From Malaya genurostris (lineage: Eukaryota > Arthropoda > Insecta > Diptera > Culicidae): a DNA stretch of 64,000 nucleotides. This document shows positions 20,320-31,229 of this stretch, piece after piece; position 1 is the first letter of the stretch; every line of letters begins with the position of its first letter. A program made the position numbers and the translations under genes. Below the pieces are notes generated by a model, which worked only from the letters and a program-made list of their open reading frames with translations, searched no databases and was not told where the DNA came from. The stretch is taken from positions 172,118,975-172,182,974 of the forward strand of contig NC_080572.1 in NCBI RefSeq assembly GCF_030247185.1. The letters run 5' to 3'.

Positions 20320-20755
20320 GGTTCTAAATTTAGTTCTTGAACTCAGGTCCAGTTCCTTATTCTAGAATTCTATTCGGTTCTTTTTAGAACCATAGTAATA
20401 CTCTCAAAGAATTATGCGAAATTTTGCTTTACTGTACTTTATACAACCCATTTTGATGGTCGAGGCGAAAAACCGTCATGTTTCAGAGCTTACCTCCGGG
20501 TTTAGAATTCAGAGCCTGTGTGCTGAACTGGATTCTGGAAATAGATTTCGGAACTGTTTACAGTTTCGAAATTGTAGTTCTAGAACTAAAATCCAACTGA
20601 ATTCTGAGTCTGTTCTAAGTTCTGAATTTAGTTCTTGAGCTCAGGTCTAGTTCCTAATTCCAGAATTTTTCAAATCGGTTCTTTTTAGAACCATAATAAT
20701 ACTCTTAAAGAATTATGCGAAATTTTACTTTACTGTACTCTATACGGCCCATTTT
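20320..20755 (+). repeat. Spaced direct repeat, two copies of about 135-145 bp
   Basis: Copy 1 (20320-20454) and copy 2 (20609-20755) share 'aatttagttcttga.ctcag', 'ggttctttttagaaccat', 'aagaattatgcgaaatttt' and 'ctttactgtact'. The spacer is rich in 'gttctgaattc'-like phrases. A related degenerate TTCTGAATTC-rich block lies at 47660-48250. Confidence 0.8.
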
Positions 20756-21235
20756 TTGTATAAAGAACTATCTAGTTATTTCATTACATTTAATTGCGTT
20801 CCAGAATGTTTAATGTAACTTATCTGTAATTTAGTCTAGGCGCATCGTTTAAAATTCTAGTAGTGAAAAAGGGGAGAGTTGCACAATTCACACAATCGAT
20901 CAACTACCAGTTTGAATTCGGAAGTATAAAGAAAGTGTCAGTTTTATTCGTATTCACGACATGCAGTTATGTCGCTGACATTACACACCCGTACTTTTTT
21001 TCAATTCCATTCGATTTTAGTGTAAATAACACAAAAATATCTAACTACGTTCATACTCAAAAGCATCTAAGATCATCTGAGTATATTCTGAGACTACGGG
21101 AATCCGTAAGAGTTATTCCAAGATGAAAGAATTACTTGGGATATTGTCATTAGAGACTACACTGTGCCACAGCACGAACTACAATCGTAGTATATATTTT
21201 TTGATCGCTGTTCAGATTTTTAGATCTACATATCG

Positions 21236-21660
21236 CTTACCTGTCTTTTTTTATCTGTTCCAGGTATATTCTCAGTAGTCCAAGAACTTTTGTAAAAACG
21301 GGTCTTAAGATCTGCACGAGCAATCTTCAACCAAGGTATAATTTTTCAATCCTGGTCATAGCCGTGGAGCTACATAGCTACTTCTCTAGTTTGTTCTCAT
21401 CCAGGAACGCTCACAGTCATCCAAGAACTTCAGTGAAAACAGATCTTAAGATCTATACGAGCAATCAGCAGCTTGTGTATAATTTTTCAATTCTGTTCAA
21501 AGTCGTGGAGCTACATAGTGCCTACTTGTCTATTTTGATTTGATCCAGGAACGTTCACAGTCATCCAGAAACTTCAGTGAAACAGATCTTAAGATTTACA
21601 CAAACAATCCGCAGCTTTTCTATAATTTTTCAATGCTGCTTATAGTCATGGAGCTACATA
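21236..21660 (+). repeat. Tandem array: three units of 141-142 bp
   Basis: Units 21236-21377, 21378-21518 and 21519-21660 each carry 'tccaggaacg.tcacagtc', 'ccaagaacttcagtgaaaac', 'agatcttaagatct', 'gtataatttttcaat' and 'cgtggagctacatag'. A partial unit precedes (near 21220) and follows. The near-perfect palindrome AGATCTTAAGATCT is present in each unit, with substitutions. Satellite-like, non-coding. Confidence 0.9.
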
Positions 21661-21737
21661 TTGTTTACTTGTCTATTATTCAGTGAATCGCGAGTGTGAA
21701 GTGTGAAGATTTAGTTTTTTAATTCAGTTTGTTATTT

Positions 21738-22112
21738 TGGTAGATCTTACGGTCTGAACTGCAGATAGGTTTTGAAAGGTGTAGTTCATTCACAATAACC
21801 TTATTAATTGCACGTGGTATCACGAGTATGGGCCGAGGACAAAAAGGTCATTGACGCAGTTCTTTGTGCTGGTAGATTTCAAGGCCTGAGCTCCAGATGG
21901 AATATTCACAATAAACAAATGATTTGCATGTGATTTCACGAACATGAACCGTGTAGAAGGATCGTGATAGTTCTTTTGGTTACGCTGGTAGATCTTAAGG
22001 CCTATACCCCAAGTAGTTTTTGGATGAACAAGCACTTCGTCATGACCACAAAAAAGAAACTCACTAATGTCATCGGTTTTGTTGATAGACCTCAAGGCCT
22101 ATATTCCAAGGA
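21738..22112 (+). repeat. Second, more diverged tandem array (period about 98-131 bp)
   Basis: 'ggtagatcttaaggcct'-type motifs followed by 'ctccagatag'-like sequence occur at about 21739, 21869, 21986 and 22083. Interspersed 'tcacgaacatg' and 'cacaataaac' phrases also recur. The motif shares the GATCTTAAG core with the preceding 141-bp array. Confidence 0.7.
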
Positions 22113-23592
22113 GGTTTGGGATGGACAAGAACTTCCACAGACATTACCAAAGTATGTTAATTCGATGAATATAGTATTACGAGAATATACCGCACTCAAA
22201 TGCTACACAAAACTCACCTGTCACGCGTTCATATACTGATTTCTTTTTTCCAGAGATGCCCCGATCTTCAATAGATTCTATGAAACCAAACAATTCCGTA
22301 ATAATTTAATTCACTGAAGCATGCTGGATAGTTTTGTAAACGTATTATTAAAAATTTCCTTCATTATGCAAAAACTTTTTTTACGCCATAATCGCGTAAA
22401 TTAAATCGAAAATCGCGTTATTTCAAATAAAACGTGTAAAAAATGCGCGTAAATTAACACTCCTAATACCAAGCCTAAAAAAGTTACGCGAAGCACCAAG
22501 CCTCAAAAAAAGTTGGAACGGTAACTTTGAGCTATCATAGCTCAGTTGTTACTTGACTAATTTCGATAAATTTTACACCCTCGAATTTTGTGAAGTTTGT
22601 AGATTATTGTAAGTATATCATTATTGACGATCGTTCAGGAAAAACTGATGAAAAGCTGATTTTTCCCGTTCCAAGTTTTTTTTCAAGCTCAAAGCGTGCC
22701 CTATCTGCATTCATGCATCACCTGCATCGCGAATCGGATATTGAGAACCTCAACTTTACCGAGTCATAACTTTTTTGTTAGTCAACCGATCTTCAAAATT
22801 TGTTCACCATTGGAAAGGTACTACTTCCAGAAATAGAATGCACTGAAAAAAAACTAAAAATAGGGTTGTCTACCCAAAGTTATAATGAAAACTGTACATA
22901 GATGACCTAAGAAAAAAAGAGACTTTTTACAATGATCGTAAATATCTCGAAATTCAAAGCGATGGCCTATAGATTTTTACACATCATTCGATTGCTATCG
23001 ATACCAGCTACAATTTTTGCTCAACTACCATTCCTGCACAAACAAAAGAAAAGATTAAAAAATCGATGAATTTATAAATATATATGAAATTTTAATTTTT
23101 TTTCACATGCTTGTATATAACTCAAAAATTAAAGCGATGACATATACATTTTTTTTAATCAAAATATTGGAATCATTACCAGAAACAATGTATTCATGAT
23201 CAAAATTATATGTTCGTTCGAAGAAGCTCAAGAAATTTGGTACAAATACAGAGAATTTCTATTATTGGGTAAATTTTGCCAAATAAAATCAAATCAAAAC
23301 TTTGAAATTTTATGACATATATTTTTTTATTATTTTAGTTCGAAATTTATTATAAACAAAATTTACAAAAAAAAACTGAAACTTGGATTTCACTGAAAAT
23401 TTTAAAAATTTTAGTAAATAACCTAAAACTCTAAAAATAGTTATATTTTTGTATTGGACAAACGATCCAAACAATTTTTATGCACAACCCAAACGCAACT
23501 GATAACTACTAAAATTCTGATTTTGTTGTAGGTTTGCCGTAGAGTCTCAAAAAGTAGGCAAAAGATCGGAAATTTTAAAATTTCCGAGTTTA

Positions 23593-24840
23593 ATTGCATT
23601 GCACAGTGGTCCGGATCCACAATTTAGGGGGACAAAAACATTTGTGGCTTAATCTTATACTATAGAGCTATGATATCTTCAAAACAAATTATCAGTGAAG
23701 ATAAGCCATATGTCGATGTACATAGTATTAGGGTGGCTCTTATTATTAAGGTGATCCAAAACTTATTTTACGGATGTATTGAGATATAGGACTGCATTCT
23801 TCGGCAAAATTGTAGATAAACTTATATCGAGCAGCTTTGCTGAGGACACCATAGTAGTATCTGCAACGGTTTTAGTGTTACAGCTATTTTTAAAGAGCAA
23901 CTTAGGGTGTTCCTAAAAAAAATCAGATTTTTTGCTCTAGCATTTAAATTTTTCTTTTTTCGTATAGGTATCTTTGAACATCTTTTAGAGTTTGTTAAAA
24001 CCAATTTTTTAATGACTGGCGTATTCAGGTAGCGTTTTCTGAACCGAAGTTATGAGCAAAACTAGTTCAAAAACAGGTTATTTTTTAACTGCTATATCTA
24101 ACATTGAGGCAAACGAAAAAAAAATCCGTTTCTTGTGTTTGAAACAAAAAATTTCCGAGCATGTTTATAAAAAAAGGCGGAGGAGATATTTTTTAAAAAA
24201 TTTTTAAAATATGTTCAAACATTGGGTTTTTTCTTTGAAAAATATTCGTATCATGTAAGTCATTTGTTAACTATATATGAAAATAATTTTTGTTCTAAAC
24301 TGTTAAATTAATTCAAGTGCATACTCGGGAAGAAATCGTTCTGCATACTTCGAGGAATGCAGAATTGTGTCGCTTTTGTAAAATCTTTAAGGCCTCTCGG
24401 TGGTTGGAGGTTTTATCAACCGTGCATTTTGGCACCTGCAGATCGTTCAGCATTCTTTCGGGGATGCAGGACGATATATTTCTTTATGTTTTGTACTGTT
24501 TTCCCACCTCACCCAATTTCGAATTCCCTTCCATGTTCTTTTTATCCTTCCCTTCCCATCCCTGAGAAGCTACGGCAAGGCACGAATCTCCAAATAACTA
24601 GCGGAACATGCCACTTAAGCCAATTAGTTCTGATAACATAGGTGTGGGGTTTCATTCAGTAAAAAGCATTCAAACGAAGAGGTTGTTTTTCGAGACGAAG
24701 ACAACTGTAAGCTGCAAATAGTTTGGTTGGTTGGTGCTAATCGCAAAGGTTGCTGCAAAGCTAATATTCGGGGCGATTCCAGTTTCATAAGTACCTGAAA
24801 TAGTGGAACTCACTTCATTGAGAAAGATGGCCTAACCGAT
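23593..24840. other. Spacer of the palindrome, left part; possible LINE 3' UTR remnant
   Basis: No protein motif. 24300-24640 is less AT-rich ('ccttcccatccctgagaagc', 'ctacggcaaggcacgaatct') and resembles LINE 3' UTR sequence from memory of mosquito repeats, but I cannot confirm it. Overlapping frames at 24317-24641 are not convincing. Confidence 0.35.
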
Positions 24841-24865
24841 TTGAGAACTGTTTCATTTTGTAGGT

Positions 24866-25070
24866 CCCGGGTTGGCGGTTCAGGGTATAGGGCCCTGGTC
24901 TTACAAGCCAGTTGTCGTATGTTCGAGCCCCGACCTGGAAGGATTCATAGTGTCAGTAGGATCCATAGTACTAGCCATGCAATGACTCTGTACACTAAGA
25001 ATCGGTTGCGAAGTCTGTTGAAACAGAAAGGCCAAATTCCACAAAAGGAATGTAATGTCAGGACATTGCT
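24866..25070 (+). mobile_element. tRNA-derived SINE with 15-bp target duplication
   Basis: Direct repeats TTTCATTTTGTAGGT flank it (24851-24865 and about 25071-25085). The head resembles a tRNA: a box-A-like 'ggttcagggtataggg', an anticodon-loop-like 'tggtcttacaagccag', and box B GTTCGAGCCCC. A tRNA-unrelated body follows ('gtacactaagaatcgg', 'ctgttgaaacagaaaggcc'). It interrupts a CCGGAAGT-type repeat, whose right end ('atatgagaaaggcatcatta') follows at 25174-25214. Pol III promoter boxes are visible; it would rely on a LINE for mobility. Confidence 0.85.
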
Positions 25071-25085
25071 TTTTCATTTTGTAGG

Positions 25086-25214
25086 TTACACTAGTTCATG
25101 CACTAGCTTTCATGTTTTTCAAAAATCAAACAGAACTGTTTGAAGAATACATTTTTTATATATGAATGCGAGAGATATGAGAAAGGCATCATTACACAAC
25201 TAGGTGAATAAAAA
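25086..25214 (+). repeat. CCGGAAGT-type repeat, right end (split by the SINE)
   Basis: Ends with 'gaagaatac', 'atatgagaaaggcatcatta' and 'caactaggtgaataaa', the conserved right terminus of the family seen at 29717-29755 and 43447-43485. Confidence 0.7.
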
Positions 25215-25689
25215 AAAGTTTTACTTAATTTCGTGTGATTTTTTGTGCTAAATTCGGAATTCTACTTTTTCTGAATTGTTTACTAATAGAAAATTCAAAT
25301 AATTTTCGAATTCTACAGATTCCGAAATAATTCTAAGTTTGTCATATTTAAATTTTAATATTCTATCGATTATAATTGATGTCGTTTAGAATAGCGGGAA
25401 ATTTAAGATATATGTTTTTGTTGTTAATTACTTGTAAAACAAAAATCAGGCAATTTTTTTTTAAATTGTAGTTGGTTTCTTTTGCCATGGGTTAGTATAT
25501 AAAATTCATATAGTTCTAACATACGTTCTATTTCTTATTGTCATTAAAATAATTTAAAATTTGTGTTGTCACAGTATTTATTTTATTAATGAAAAACTAA
25601 TTCTACGTCTCTTTGAAACAGATGAAATCAAAACGGATTCCAATATTGTCACTTTGATTTGCAGAAACGTTGGAAAGCAATATATATCA
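25215..25689. other. Spacer of the palindrome, right part
   Basis: AT-rich, no recognised feature. The frame 25561-25746 is a chance ORF that overlaps the right arm. Confidence 0.4.
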
Positions 25690-26811
25690 GAAATTTTTAA
25701 ATTTCCGATCTTATACCGATTTTTTGAGATTTTACGGAAAATCTAAAACAAAAAAAACTAATTTTAGTAGTTATCAATTCCGTTAGGGTTGTGCATGAAA
25801 ATTGTTTAGATCTTTTGTCCAATTCCATAATTATTTTTAGAGTTTAGGTTTATTTACCAAAATTTTTAAGATTATCAGATAAATCCAAGTTTCAGTTTTC
25901 TTGTAAATTTTGTTCATAATTAATTTCCAATTAAAATAATAAAAAAATATATGTCATAAAATTTCAAAGTTTTGATTTGTTTTTTTTTTGCAAAATTTTC
26001 CCAATAATAGAAATTCTCTGTATTTGTACCAAATTTCTTGAGCTTCTTCGAACGGATATATAATTTTGTTAATCAATACATTGTTACTGATAATGATTCT
26101 AATATTTTGAATCAAAAAAATGTACATGTCATCGCTTTAATTTTTGAGTTATATACAAACATGTAAAAAAAAATTAAAAATTTATATATATTTATAAATT
26201 TATCGATTTTTTAATCTTTTCTTTTGATTGTGCAGGAATGGTAGTTGAGCGAAAATTGTAGCTGGTATCGATAGCAATCGAATGATGTATAAAAATATAT
26301 AGGCCATCGCTTTGAATTTCGAGATATTTACGATCATTGTAAAAAGTCTCTTTTTTTCTTAGGTCATCTATGTACAGTTTTCATTATAACTTTGGGTAGA
26401 CAACCCTATTTTTAGTTTTTTTTCAGTGCATTTTATTTCTGGAAGTAGTACCTTTCCAATGGTGAACAAATTTTGAAGATCGGTTGACTAACAACAAAGT
26501 TATAACTCGGTAAAGTTGAAGTATTCAATATTTTCTATGCGACGTTTATGCCACAGGAAAGAAAATTGGAAAGCAGATAGGGCATATTGGGCGCGTGAAA
26601 AAAACTTGGAACGGGAAAAATCAAATTTTCATTGCTTTTTCTTTACCAATCAACTCCTACAAAGTTTTTGAATCAATCTACGAACTTCACAAAATTCGAG
26701 GGTGTAAAATTTATTGAGATTCGTTGAAAAACAGCTGAGCTATAACAGCTCAAAGTTACCGTTCCAACTTTTTTTGAGGCTTGGTATTTGGAGTGTTAAG
26801 TTCGCGTAAAT

Positions 26812-28405
26812 TGAGGTTTTAGTGTATTTAAACAATTTCTTCTGTGGAATTACCGCAATAGAAAATTTCATCATTTTTGGCTGTGACTGACTTCATCTGA
26901 CGTTGTTCATAGGTCTATCAACAGATGCCAATGCCTTGTGTATTGATTAGCTCGATAGTCTAGATGAGCTTCAGAGCGATACTTGAATGTACATTCGAGA
27001 TTTCAGCTTTATCTTGCTTACCATCGCATGCATCGAAAAGATTAAACCATTCATCGATTGCCTTAACTTTGTTCGCTATATTCAATTCCCCTGTCAATAC
27101 TTCCTCCATGTACCAAAACTACGTCAATGGCTACCGCAGACCAGTCGGCGAGAAGTTTTATCGGCTGCCTTTCAGCAATCGAATCAAAGTTGGTTATTCT
27201 TTGCCAAAGGCTTTCTCATACTCTACTGTATCATCACTAAAAGTACCGATCTGAGAAAAGCTGCTTATAGGCAGAGGCACAGTAAAGAAAGCAGTTCAGC
27301 CGCTTAAGGTTTTTAATCCGATATCCTTGCCGAGGCCCAGAAATCGATTCTTGAACATTCTCGGCCGAATAAATTGGATGATGATAGCGTAGGGCCACCC
27401 TACGCACTGGTTTTAGCCAATGGGCGTAGAGGAATGTGTTTTTTATGCAGTGTGAACTCCGATTTGTGGAAAATTGGATCCTTATAAAAATAACAAACAC
27501 ACGAACTGACTGCTCCAGGAGACCATTACAGACAAGAAATCGGAAAAGGCAAAATGTGGAAGATACTTCCTTTCCAGCTCGTTCGACTTGTTTAGAGCAA
27601 AGCGTACTCCGCCGGTAAAAGAGAAAGAGACGGAGAACAAGCAACAACTTGCTACATTGAAGCTTTAAATGATGGTGTCAATGTTTTGCTAAATTTATTT
27701 CGACATCGGATTCTGAATCAGCTTCCACACTGCAGAGCCAACAGCCAACAGACAACTTCCCGGACCGGGTTGTGTCTGGGAAAACGTTGGTAACGAAGGC
27801 TTTTGTTTATTGACGTTTCATTTTCTTACGCAAATAGATGGAAAAATCATGTGAACGTTTTTCCTACAAGGCATTACTGTTAGCGTGTATCCCGCCTTGA
27901 GCCTGGTCGCCGGTGGCATCGGAGTTCGCATCGTTCCGACCGAGAGCGGACCGGTTGCTAGTGCTACTGCTGCCATTTCACTTTATTTTTTTTTTGCTGG
28001 CCCAGCGTGCTTGCGAGTGCTTATTTTCCACTGAGATGACTTTCGGTTTCTATTAGGTTGCAAATTTGTCTGCGAAAATTTTCCATATGCTAGATTTCAG
28101 ACCGACGTAGTCCTTTGTTTTCTGTGGGTTGGATTGAGAAAATTTCTTGTGTGTTTTTCGGGTGATCCAATTCAATTTGAATATGCTGCTTACGAAGACA
28201 AAATCAAATCCGATTTAAACTACCAGTTTTGGGAGAGATGTTGAACCTTTTTTTTTTAAATGCTCCTCCAAGGGTCAAAAAACCAGTTCGGGATTGTGTT
28301 TTGATGAGCCTGTTTCCACCACACCGATCGATCACATTTGTCCGACTCTTTAAAAATAAACTTACCATTCACAATCATCATTGAGAAGGATACCATTTCA
28401 TCGTT
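26812..28405. other. Unassigned stretch with a GC-richer block at 27700-28020
   Basis: The frames at 26964-27647 on both strands show no family motif. 27880-28010 is GC-rich ('gcctggtcgccggtggcat'), perhaps host intronic or regulatory sequence. No splice-consistent coding exon was identified. Confidence 0.4.
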
Positions 28406-28409
28406 ATTT

Positions 28410-29033
28410 TTTGTCATGAATACGACTTACTTTATTATGGGGTGCCTTTTCAAAATTTACCCTGTACAAAAATGGGTAGAATTTAAGCGTAAATAATTTT
28501 TTTTCCATACTATCGGAAATCCAGCTAATTATGACAGATTTTTTAGTAAAATAATCACAAATTACTCAAAATTATACATCCGTAAAATGTTTGGTCTCAA
28601 CGCTTGTTTGTATTTCTCGTGCTCGGATGACAATTTTGATGCATTGCATTCTCGCGTTATCAACTTGGTAGGTCTAAAATGTAAAAATTGTCACGTTTCA
28701 TTCATTGAAGTCTGTGCCGTTGACTTATAATATCAGTAAATCAATTATTAAAGAACCTTTTGTTAATTAAGTTACTTACCGTACCGTACCGTGTATATTT
28801 TTGCAGGCGAACATTTTTATACTCTATTGTTCCCTGTCTCATTAATTTGTGTGTTATGAACGCGTCGTACTTCAGTATAGGTGCACCCTAACAATTCTGG
28901 AAGTAAAAAAAAAATGAACCCTTGCGAAATTTACATAGTATATCAAATTATGTGAACGATGTTAGATAATCAGAAGTGTGAAGTTTTATTTGACTTCACT
29001 TCAACCAGGTATGTCTCTGACATTAGCCACCCG
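28410..29033 (+). mobile_element. Family A repeat, copy 2 (shortened)
   Basis: 'gaatacgacttactttatta' with 'tggggtgccttttc' at 28420-28455 matches 19716-19750. 'cagtataggtgcacc' near 28875 matches 'tagtataaatgcacc' near 48321. 'aggtatgtctctgacatta' near 29008 matches 'agttatgtcgctgacatta' near 20964. The TATA promoter and tandem arrays of copy 1 are absent here. The right edge abuts a CCGGAAGT repeat at 29036. Confidence 0.55.
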
Positions 29034-29035
29034 TC

Positions 29036-29755
29036 TTTTTGCCTTTCTCATATAGAAAGGCTATGCAATCACTGTGAAAACCGACTTTTGAACCGAGGCC
29101 CGGAGGACCGAATGTCATATACCATTCGACTCAGTTCGTCGAGTATGTCTGTGTGTGTATGTGTGTGTATGTGCGTATGTGTGTATGTAACGTTTTTTTG
29201 CACTAACTTTTCTCGGAGATGGCTGAACCGGTTTTCACAAACTTAGATTCAAATAAAAGGTCTTATAGTCCCATACAAAATTCCTGAATATTATGTGAAT
29301 CCGACTTCCGGTTCCGGAATTATGGGGTAAAATGTGCAAAAAAAATGAAAATAAGTGCACTAACTTTTCTCAGAGATGGTTGAACCGATTTTCACAAACT
29401 TGGGTTCAAATAAAAGGTCTTGTAGTTCCATACAAAATTCCTGAATATTGTTTGGATCCGACTTCCGTAATTTCTGAATTTCATCTGGATCCGACTTCCG
29501 GATCCGGAAATATAAGGCAAGGTGTGTTAAAAATTGTATACCATCAATGAAAATGGCGAAAAACCGTAAAAAGTTTTCTAAATCGACCTCAAATCTTCTC
29601 CAATTAGTAGTTTTTATCAGTAGACGGTCAAACAAACCAATTTCGGTTATTCTTTTCAGGAATCGAAGAAAATTATTTTGAAGAATACCACAGTATTATA
29701 TATGATGGTATGATGGTATGAGAAAGGCATCATTACACCACTAGGTGGATTAAAA
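29036..29755 (+). mobile_element. CCGGAAGT-type dispersed element, nearly complete copy
   Basis: Starts TTTTTGCCTTTCTCATATAG with a short palindrome GCCTTTC...GAAAGGC, continues 'aaccgaggcccggaggaccg', 'catataccattcgactcag', a GT-rich tract (about 29150-29190), then repeated units with 'cactaacttttctc.gagatg', 'caaataaaaggtctta', 'gacttccggttccgg', and ends 'tatgagaaaggcatcatta' and 'ccactaggtggatta'. TGCCTTTCTCATA at the start is the inverted complement of the segment near the end. No ORF of substance. Class unknown; a MITE-like or foldback-related element. Confidence 0.75.
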
Positions 29756-29759
29756 CAGG

Positions 29760-30480
29760 ATTTTCAATTTCAACCTACAACATTTACAACTTTCGAAAGT
29801 CTATTTGGTACACATTCGATTTCAATTACCCGTTTTTTCCCCGGTTTTCCCCAGTTTACCCGATAAAAATACCCGGTTTCTGGTATAGGCTCAAAACGCC
29901 TCTGTTTATTTTTTTTTTGAATATTCCTTAAATTCAAGTTTTAAACAGATATCCCATGTCCAAAGAAGAACATTATAATATGTACGCTAATTGAGGATTG
30001 AAGTACTTTTCGCGTATCACGATGTATAAATAGGAAATATTCACTATTTCTAGTGCATACAAGAAATGTATAAATTTTCTAGTCATCTAGGCGATTTTAT
30101 TACACGTAATCGGTTTCTTCCGAGCGTACATTACTGTTTTTTATTATGTTTTTGGACACATATGGTTGAAAATAAATCAATAAGGAACAACAATCCCTAA
30201 AATGGACGCTTCTACTTTGGAAAACCAAAAACAATCCATGCCTGCTATTTCAAAGCATTTTGTACAGAGCTTTCTTCGTTCCTTCCGGAAGTGATTGTGG
30301 AAATGTCCGTTCGGTGGAAAAATTATAAACGGTATGATGGCACAGCGAACCTAACACAATATCGTTATTGCCAGGGCTTCGGCCATGGTACAACAAATTT
30401 CCATATGGACTTACGCTGTTTAAATTATAGTAATTCGCTTGCAAACAAGCCTGTTCGATGAACGATATTCTCAGATGAAT
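29760..30480. other. Unassigned stretch with CCCGGTTTTCCCC tracts
   Basis: 29829-29880 has repeated 'cccgttttttccccgg', 'cccggtttctgg' phrases, also seen at about 37215-37285; probably ends of a dispersed repeat. No coding motif. Confidence 0.4.
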
Positions 30481-30481
30481 T

Positions 30482-30705
30482 GTCATAAAGGATGACTTTT
30501 ATCATATCAAAGCACGCTCACTAGAAACTCTTTACACGATTCAATCAGTGCCATCAAAGAGAGAAGGATATCATCGCAGCAACAAAAAACCGGCATGGTT
30601 GATTTAACATAGAATAGACACCAGTGAGAGAGCGAATTTCTCTCGATGACCTGTCTGAGAATCAAACGTTAACTGGCTGCTGTGGGGATCTCATATCGAG
30701 AGCAA
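30482..30705 (+). repeat. Dispersed repeat of about 220 bp, copy 1
   Basis: 'gtgccatcaaagaga', 'aacaaaaaaccggcatggt', 'atttaacatagaatagacac' and 'gagagcgaatttctctcg' recur in the same order and orientation at 51765-51990. 'gagagcgaatttctctc' is itself a small inverted repeat. Ends and class are not determined. Confidence 0.75.
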
Positions 30706-31073
30706 TGTAAACCCTGAAATTGCTTCGAGTGCTATCAATACAGCAATGCATAATTTAAATCATTACATTATTGTAGTTGGAGTCTATCAGTTCCAAAAGC
30801 TCAAACTAAATTCAATTTTCCTTCATCTACATCAATATCAACGTTCTCGTGATCTTACTTTCGAATAGTTGAGGAGCTTTAGAAGAAAAATAAACATTGA
30901 TTCACTGACCAAATCAATCCATATTTTAAATCTTTCTTAGATTCTACACTGGTTCTCAGAAACTCAAATACTCCCTTCAAACGGTGGATAAGATCAAAGT
31001 GGACAACTTTTCCAATTTTGTGAGTCCTATTGACATCTCACATAAATATGAGCATAACACAAGTATTGTCTCA

Positions 31074-31229
31074 GGGGACGGGTATAGCGTGATAGGTAAG
31101 TCGATGCCTTTCACGCAGCCCGCCTGGGTTCGATTCCCAACCCCGCACATAGGGTCAGAAAGTTTTTCTGGCCCGAAGAGGTGAATGACATTAATGTTAA
31201 AGCCTCTATAATAGAAACAAAGAAAAAAA
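31074..31229 (+). mobile_element. tRNA-derived SINE with 13-bp target duplication and A-rich tail
   Basis: Flanked by AAGTATTGT(C/T)TCA at 31061-31073 and 31230-31242. Head: box A TAGCGTGATAGG and box B GGTTCGATTCCC with correct order and spacing for a tRNA-like Pol III promoter. Body contains 'tttttctggcccgaagag'; tail 'aaacaaagaaaaaaaa'. This is a textbook retroposition product. The family is different from the SINE at 24866. Confidence 0.9.

Larger units (their letters stand above)
19604..22465 (+). mobile_element. 'Family A' repeat copy 1: non-coding element with a core promoter and tandem arrays
   Basis: The left end (about 19604-19710, 'caatttacgcgc', 'tcgcgttatt', 'aaaaagagtttttg') and the right end (22367-22465, reverse complement) look like a diverged inverted repeat of about 100 bp. 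Just inside the left end is 'gaatacgacttactttacta' plus 'tggggtgccttttc', shared with 28418-28463. Other shared blocks lie near 20930-20990, 28990-29030 and 48405-48440 ('ttattcgtattcac', 'cagttatgtc'). It contains a TATA/Inr/DPE promoter and several tandem arrays but no transposase or RT. The class is unknown; the full extent is inferred. Confidence 0.5.
22445..26809. repeat. 4.36-kb inverted duplication: arms of about 1.1 kb, 2.1-kb spacer
   Basis: The left arm (22445 to about 23592) returns in reverse complement at about 25690-26809. Anchor pairs: 'aagttggaacggtaacttt' at 22510 against 26750; 'aaggtactacttccag' at 22813 against 26440; 'gctatcgataccagctacaa' at 22993 against 26257; 'gaagaagctcaagaaatttg' at 23219 against 26032. 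The outermost 'aacactcc.aatacc' pairs 22455 with 26784-26798; the left arm has an extra insertion of about 24 bp. No transposase or RT ORF in arms or spacer. Could be a large foldback transposon or a segmental inverted duplication. Confidence 0.8.

Noticed and set aside
21236..21660. CRISPR-like array
   Set aside because: Units are long (141-142 bp), contiguous and without spacers; the genome is eukaryotic.
24317..24641. Three overlapping plus-strand frames, considered as an exon
   Set aside because: All three frames are open over the same bases, pointing to composition, and the sequence resembles a repeat UTR.
27237..27647. 136-codon minus-strand frame
   Set aside because: Low-quality composition with no family motif; opposite-strand frames are open as well.
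31077..31150. tRNA gene at the SINE head
   Set aside because: Flanking 13-bp TSD and A-rich tail show that it is a retroposed SINE.
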